This document shows, in pieces, positions 5,192-8,746 of a stretch of DNA of 8,746 nucleotides; position 1 is the stretch's first letter; every line of letters begins with the position of its first letter. The position numbers and the translations under genes are program-made. Where the stretch lies: assembly GCA_945872325.1 (NCBI GenBank), contig CAMBZY010000107.1:1-8746 (forward strand). Reading direction: 5' to 3'. Under the pieces are notes generated by a model. That model was not told the DNA's origin. It was given only the letters and a program-made list of their open reading frames with translations, and searched no databases. This DNA is from Candidatus Kuenenia stuttgartensis (GTDB lineage Bacteria > Planctomycetota > Planctomycetia > Isosphaerales > Isosphaeraceae).

Positions 5192-6460
5192 TCAATACCT
5201 TGAAAACGATGGGCCTGGCGTGCGCTTTACCACCCGGCGCATTTCCATCAGACTCAGAAGGGCCAATACCCTGCCTGGTGGGAGTGCTGATTTATGGATC
5301 AGTTCATCTGCCCCTGTCGCTTCGTCGCCGATCAGCTCATACAACGCCAGCTCTTCAGGCCCAAGGCTCGCCACTGCTGGTGAGACCCGCTTTGTTGATT
5401 CGAGTTTTTCAGTCTTTTTGGCTGAGGCTGGCGGATTCGTTTCGTTTAATCCAACAGGCTTCACAGGCGTCTCTGGCCCGCTCTCCTCAAGCTCGAAAAG
5501 CCTCAACTGCTGGGCCTCCTGAACATCGCCCATCAGGTGTTTCACCTGCGGCTTCAACTCTTCAATAATGTCGTCCACCGTCTCTACCAGCTTGGCCCCA
5601 TCGCGTATCAGCCTGTGACAGCCCTGGCTCGTAATACTGTCGGCTGGGCCTGGTACCGCAAAAACGTCGCGGTTTTGCTCCATGGCATGTCTCGCTGTAG
5701 ACAAGGATCCGCTCCGAATCGCAGCCTCCACCACCACCACGCCCAGACTCAGGCCACTGATGATCCGGTTCCTGCGGATAAAAAGCTCTGCCAATGGAGG
5801 GTGCCCCATCGGCATTTCACTGATAATCGCACCCTGTTTGATGATCTCGTTGGCCAATGGAACCATCTCAGGCGGATAGATCTGGGATAGTCCATTCGCC
5901 AAAACAGCCAGAGTTCGGCCCCCTCCATTTAAAGCACCCCGGTGGGCGGCTTCATCAATGCCTCTGGCAAGCCCTGAGACCACTGTCATGCCGGAACGAG
6001 CCAAAGATGTCGCCAGTTTATCAGCCATTCGTCGACCATACTGCGTCGACCTGCGCGAGCCGACCACCGCCACGGCCAATCGGTCTATCGGCTCAATCCT
6101 GCCCTTGACAAAGAGCATGGCAGGGCAGTCGGGCATCTCCAGCAGACACTCCGGAAAATTCTCGTCCGATTGCAGCATGATCGCCACCTGGTGGTCGTTG
6201 CACATGGCAATCTCTTTGTCGATATCCGAGTTGTCCAAAGCTCTGGCGATTTTCTCAGCCAGCTTTGGCCCGACATTATCCACGGACTTTAATCGTGATT
6301 CACCAGCTCTGATGGCGGCTGAGGCTGTCCCAAATTCGTCCAGCAGCTTACGGATCGTCACGGGCCCCACACCACTCACCAGAACCAGCGCGAGCATGTC
6401 GCGCACCATCATTTCACGATGCGAGGCAGCATCATCAGATTCCATCGGTGGCTTGGGCAT
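5192..6460 (-). CDS. dprA: DNA-processing protein DprA (Smf), natural transformation
   Basis: DprA binds incoming single-stranded DNA in the cytoplasm, protects it and loads RecA during natural transformation. The 422 residues show the full layout. An N-terminal helix-hairpin-helix/SAM-like part is at 20-75 (VSGVGPVTIRKLL and DNVGPKLAEKI). The Rossmann-like DNA_processg_A core is at about 100-305, with VGSRRSTQYGRR (133-144), SGLARGIDEAAH (162-173), FIRRNRIISGLS (227-238), RSGSLSTA (249-256) and VFAVPG (266-271). A Gln/Glu/Pro-rich linker runs from 305 to 365, and a winged-helix-like C-terminus (DprA_WH type) from 366 to 422. The ATG at 6460 is used; the ATG five codons later is also possible. 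A purine stretch AAAGGA lies about 14 bases upstream. The gene follows aroB by 50 bp on the same strand, so co-transcription is likely. Nothing appears broken. Competence itself cannot be inferred, since dprA is widespread in bacteria not known to take up DNA. Confidence 0.96.
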   Translation of the reverse strand: MPKPPMESDDAASHREMMVRDMLALVLVSGVGPVTIRKLLDEFGTASAAIRAGESRLKSVDNVGPKLAEKIARALDNSDIDKEIAMCNDHQVAIMLQSDENFPECLLEMPDCPAMLFVKGRIEPIDRLAVAVVGSRRSTQYGRRMADKLATSLARSGMTVVSGLARGIDEAAHRGALNGGGRTLAVLANGLSQIYPPEMVPLANEIIKQGAIISEMPMGHPPLAELFIRRNRIISGLSLGVVVVEAAIRSGSLSTARHAMEQNRDVFAVPGPADSITSQGCHRLIRDGAKLVETVDDIIEELKPQVKHLMGDVQEAQQLRLFELEESGPETPVKPVGLNETNPPASAKKTEKLESTKRVSPAVASLGPEELALYELIGDEATGADELIHKSALPPGRVLALLSLMEMRRVVKRTPGPSFSRY

Positions 6461-6482
6461 GATCGTTTCACAGTCCTTTGCA

Positions 6483-6503
6483 ATCGGGATTTGTCAGCCC
6501 GAT
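6483..6503 (-). other. Small inverted repeat between aroB and dprA
   Basis: ATCGGG (6483-6488) and CCCGAT (6498-6503) can form a 6-bp stem with a 9-base loop in the short aroB-dprA gap. No T run follows on the minus strand, so it does not look like a terminator. It might slow transcription or protect the upstream message, or be chance. Confidence 0.3.
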
Positions 6504-6510
6504 ATGGTTT

Positions 6511-7659
6511 TCAATTTTCAGGATTACTTAGGGATTTCAAAACGGCAATGATCTGCTCATCAGTCGGCTCGTCTGTCAGCGTCACCTTTCCAAGTCTACG
6601 TGGAATGACGAACCGTACACGGCCGGACTTATTCTTTTTGTCGTGCTTCATCGCTGCCATCAACAATTCGATATTGCAGCTCTTCATGGTAGTGGGCAAT
6701 TGCAATCGGGTCAGCAGTTTGATGAGCCTCTGCGTCAGTCGAGAATCGATCCAGACCAGACTTTCCGCCAGTTTCGTCTCAGCCACCATGCCGATCGCCA
6801 CAGCCTCTCCATGGAGGTATTCCCCATAACCAGCCACATTTTCAATGGCATGGGCCACGGTGTGACCATAATTCAGAATCGCTCGCTGGCCTGTGTGTTC
6901 AAGTTCATCCAGTTCCACCACGTTCGCCTTGAGCCTGCACGAACGAGCCACCAGATGCTGCAAAACGGTGGGATTGCGGGCCAGTGCAGCCTCGGCATTG
7001 GCTTCAAGATATTCAAAGAATTCAGGATCTTGAATCACTCCATATTTCACGACCTCAGCCAGCCCTGATTTAAATTCGCGTTCAGGCAGAGTCTGCAAAG
7101 TATTGATATCAATCCAGACCCCGATCGGCTGATGAAAGGCCCCGATCAAATTCTTGCCACGTGGATGATTGATCCCGGTCTTGCCCCCGACAGAGCTATC
7201 CACCTGAGCCAGAAGTGTGGTGGGAATCATGATCAGAGGCAACCCGCGATTGAAGCTGGCGGCGGCGAAACCAGCCAGATCTCCGATCACTCCTCCGCCC
7301 ACGGCAACAATCAAGGTGTGGCGATCCGCCTTCAAGTCCATCAAACGATCGTAAATCGAAGATAAGGCGAAGAGTGATTTTGACGACTCCCCGGCCGGAA
7401 CTTCTGCCAAAGCGGTTTCAAGACCCATTTCAGAGAGCGCTGCGGCATACGGTTCAGCCCAGGTTTGAATCACGTTGGAATCGCTCACGATCAAAGCCTT
7501 GCGACAGCCCTTACCTGACCATGTTCGTTCCAGAGAGTCCTTGATAAAGTCGATAAATTCAGAGCGATCGAGACTGGGGTCACTGACCACCTCAATCGGA
7601 TAGGAACGGAGGCCGAGGCTGACACGAATCGTTAAAGAATTTGGAGGGTTCAGCGACAT
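6511..7659 (-). CDS. aroB: 3-dehydroquinate synthase
   Basis: AroB converts DAHP to 3-dehydroquinate, the second step of the shikimate pathway to aromatic amino acids, using NAD+ and a divalent metal in the cytoplasm. From the ATG at 7659 the protein has 382 residues, a normal length. Family landmarks are PAGESSKS (88-95), the NAD-binding VGGGVIGDLAGF (120-131), PTTLLAQVDSSVGGKTGIN (146-164), GKNLIGAFHQP (168-178), GLAEVVKYG (199-207), NYGHTVAHAIE (263-273) and LHGEAVAIGM (282-291). The expected metal ligands E202, H266 and H283 are all present. A TTG start at 7737 would add 26 residues of non-conserved sequence. The ATG is preferred because homology begins shortly after it and AAGAAG lies just upstream. 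The gene is transcribed away from the membrane-protein gene at 7932 and probably leads a two-gene operon with dprA. Confidence 0.96.
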   Translation of the reverse strand: MSLNPPNSLTIRVSLGLRSYPIEVVSDPSLDRSEFIDFIKDSLERTWSGKGCRKALIVSDSNVIQTWAEPYAAALSEMGLETALAEVPAGESSKSLFALSSIYDRLMDLKADRHTLIVAVGGGVIGDLAGFAAASFNRGLPLIMIPTTLLAQVDSSVGGKTGINHPRGKNLIGAFHQPIGVWIDINTLQTLPEREFKSGLAEVVKYGVIQDPEFFEYLEANAEAALARNPTVLQHLVARSCRLKANVVELDELEHTGQRAILNYGHTVAHAIENVAGYGEYLHGEAVAIGMVAETKLAESLVWIDSRLTQRLIKLLTRLQLPTTMKSCNIELLMAAMKHDKKNKSGRVRFVIPRRLGKVTLTDEPTDEQIIAVLKSLSNPEN

Positions 7660-7761
7660 GGTCTTCTTGATTTTGTTAATATCTGTTGGATGGGTTTTGG
7701 GGAGGTTCGGTTTCGGGCCAACGGCATTGGCTTGCAACTGATCTCAGAATCAGAGACAATT

Positions 7762-7796
7762 TTGACAAATCCAGACCATTTGGTCCACGATATAAT
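7762..7796 (+). promoter_or_regulatory. Possible promoter with internal palindrome for the membrane-protein gene
   Basis: TTGACA (7762-7767) and TATAAT (7791-7796) are both perfect sigma-70 hexamers, but they are 23 bases apart instead of about 17. Between them lies the palindrome GACCATTTGGTC (7774-7785), with 5-bp arms and a 2-base centre. Start of transcription would be near 7803, about 130 bp before the ATG. The spacing argues against ordinary use. Activator-dependent use through the palindrome, or use of TATAAT with a different upstream element, is possible. Confidence 0.35.
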
Positions 7797-7931
7797 TGTT
7801 CATCATACAGGATCGAACGATTTCAGACCCTCTGATCGACTAGAAATTTGCAGAACAGACGGGCTCTCCGGTTCTCTAATCCACACACAGACAAGGGTTT
7901 CGGCTTACATAACATGAGAGATGGCCCACGG

Positions 7932-8746
7932 ATGAAATCACCTGATTTTGAACCGTTGCCGCTCAAAATAGGCCACTGGAGAGGCTGGCGATGGCAGGCT
8001 CACATGCTCCTCTGGCTCTTCCCGGCCGTAAAGCTGGTGATGTCAGCCCCGGACGGAGCACGCGGCCTGGCGGTTGGAATTGCCGATATTCTCTGCTGGT
8101 TAAGCGCTGTTGGCCTGCAGATTCTGATCTGCCCGCAACGGCCAATTCTGATGACGGAAGAGGACGAATCGGCCGTGATGACTGTCTGGCCGCTCGGTCT
8201 CTGGCAGGACGGGCTTTTTTCGAGCACTTGGAGACTATTCGACCAAGGCTTGTCTCGCATCCTCCAGGCTCCTCTGGCAAACCTTGTTACAGCTTTAAGT
8301 TGCGGAGTCATCCTTGGTATCTCCCAAGTTCAGATGAGCTGGAACCCGCTCACCTTTGCCGGCCCATGGTTGATCGATGCTGAGCCGGTTCGAATATGGT
8401 CAGGCATTTGGTGGATCGGCAGAATCGGGCACGCTCACTGGATACTGGCACTGGCTGCAGCCTTACCAGCCATGCCCATGGCAGGTGGACAGGCGGTCGC
8501 GATTGTGCTCGATAAAATCCAGTGGCCTGAAACGGACGCCCGGCGGATTCGCCGCTATCTGGCTGTCGGAACCGCGATCGGCTTGATTGCGATTGGCGCA
8601 GGCTCGGCCCTGATCGCCTATCCAGGTGGATATTGCATGATGATCATCGGCATGATTGTCGGCATGGAGGCTCGAAGGCAGGCCAGACGCGATGCAGCCG
8701 TCGCCTTTGTCGAGGCCTTTCTCACCAGTGGCCTGATCGACGATGA
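7932..8746 (+). CDS. Multi-pass membrane protein, site-2-protease (M50)-like but lacking catalytic motifs (partial)
   Basis: The frame is open from ATG 7932 to the right edge, giving 271 residues with no stop. An in-frame ATG at 7914 would add six residues; a stop at 7833-7835 limits the extent. Hydrophobic segments lie near 25-37, 46-67, 112-134, 166-185, 207-230 and 233-246. The order of motifs follows M50 site-2 proteases: VMTVWPLGLW (82-91, as in the WPLGG after the catalytic helix), ILQAPLANLVTAL (110-122, as in AGPLxN) and ALPAMPMAGGQ (177-187, as in LLPxxPLDGGR). A C-terminal pair of helices and an ARRQARR end follow. The HExxH expected near residues 55-67 reads SAVGLQILIC, and no histidine occurs between 25 and 166. 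The LDG aspartate is alanine. An inactive homologue is therefore likely, perhaps a scaffold or regulator. The family link is my reading of motifs, not a search. The gene is divergent from aroB. Confidence 0.62.
   Translation, partial: MKSPDFEPLPLKIGHWRGWRWQAHMLLWLFPAVKLVMSAPDGARGLAVGIADILCWLSAVGLQILICPQRPILMTEEDESAVMTVWPLGLWQDGLFSSTWRLFDQGLSRILQAPLANLVTALSCGVILGISQVQMSWNPLTFAGPWLIDAEPVRIWSGIWWIGRIGHAHWILALAAALPAMPMAGGQAVAIVLDKIQWPETDARRIRRYLAVGTAIGLIAIGAGSALIAYPGGYCMMIIGMIVGMEARRQARRDAAVAFVEAFLTSGLIDD

Noticed and set aside
5086..5568. 160-codon open frame on the + strand
   Set aside because: Most of it lies opposite the 3' part of dprA, which has clear family motifs. The translated product has no recognisable features.
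7660..7737. N-terminal extension of AroB from a TTG start at 7737
   Set aside because: The extra 26 residues are not family-like. The ATG at 7659 has a purine-rich upstream stretch and gives the normal AroB length.
7991..8383. 130-codon open frame on the + strand within the membrane-protein gene
   Set aside because: It is in a different frame from the longer open frame at 7932-8746, which shows ordered hydrophobic segments and M50-like motifs. The shorter frame is rich in Arg, Ser and Pro, with no pattern.

Overview
This window looks like a chromosomal segment of a planctomycete. This is inferred from three things: a PEP-CTERM surface protein, a hypothetical protein of the 'RNAxRHGLSS' type that I associate with planctomycete-like genomes, and intergenic arrays of GC-rich CTAG-containing repeats. 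The housekeeping proteins (HemH tail, HemY, DprA, AroB) read as complete, ordinary bacterial enzymes. No plasmid, phage or transposase gene is visible. A Planctopirus-like genus would fit, but that is a guess.

Layout. Positions 1-1642 (+) hold the end of ferrochelatase (hemH), then after only 9 bp the oxygen-dependent protoporphyrinogen/coproporphyrinogen oxidase (hemY, also written hemG). Together they are the tail of a heme-biosynthesis operon. Positions 1643-2328 have no gene. They hold a regular 57-58 bp period array of CTAG-rich palindromic repeats (1711-2168), part of which was duplicated as a 138 bp block at an offset of 221 bp. Positions 2329-3606 (+) encode a 425-residue protein of unknown function. 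Its stop codon lies inside a short interspersed repeat.

Positions 3775-4767 (-) encode a secreted PEP-CTERM protein with five near-identical NHL/beta-propeller-like repeats and a 9-base poly-C tract near its start. The gene lies between two same-orientation copies (3587-3768 and 5000-5167) of a MITE-like element, with a third partial copy at 4961-4984. Positions 5192-7659 (-) carry aroB (3-dehydroquinate synthase, shikimate pathway) followed 50 bp later by dprA (natural-transformation / RecA-loading protein), probably co-transcribed. Diverging from aroB, and running off the right edge from 7932 (+), is a multi-pass membrane protein. It resembles an M50 site-2 protease in its WPLG, APLAN and LPAMPMAGG motifs but appears to lack the catalytic HExxH and the LDG aspartate.

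The genes do not form one obvious pathway. There is a heme pair, an aromatic-amino-acid/DNA-uptake pair, a cell-surface protein and two lineage-specific proteins, separated by repeat-rich intergenic DNA. The most unusual content is the repeat structure (the CTAG array, and the element pair flanking the PEP-CTERM gene) and the apparent pseudo-protease. I did not find a convincing new multi-gene system.
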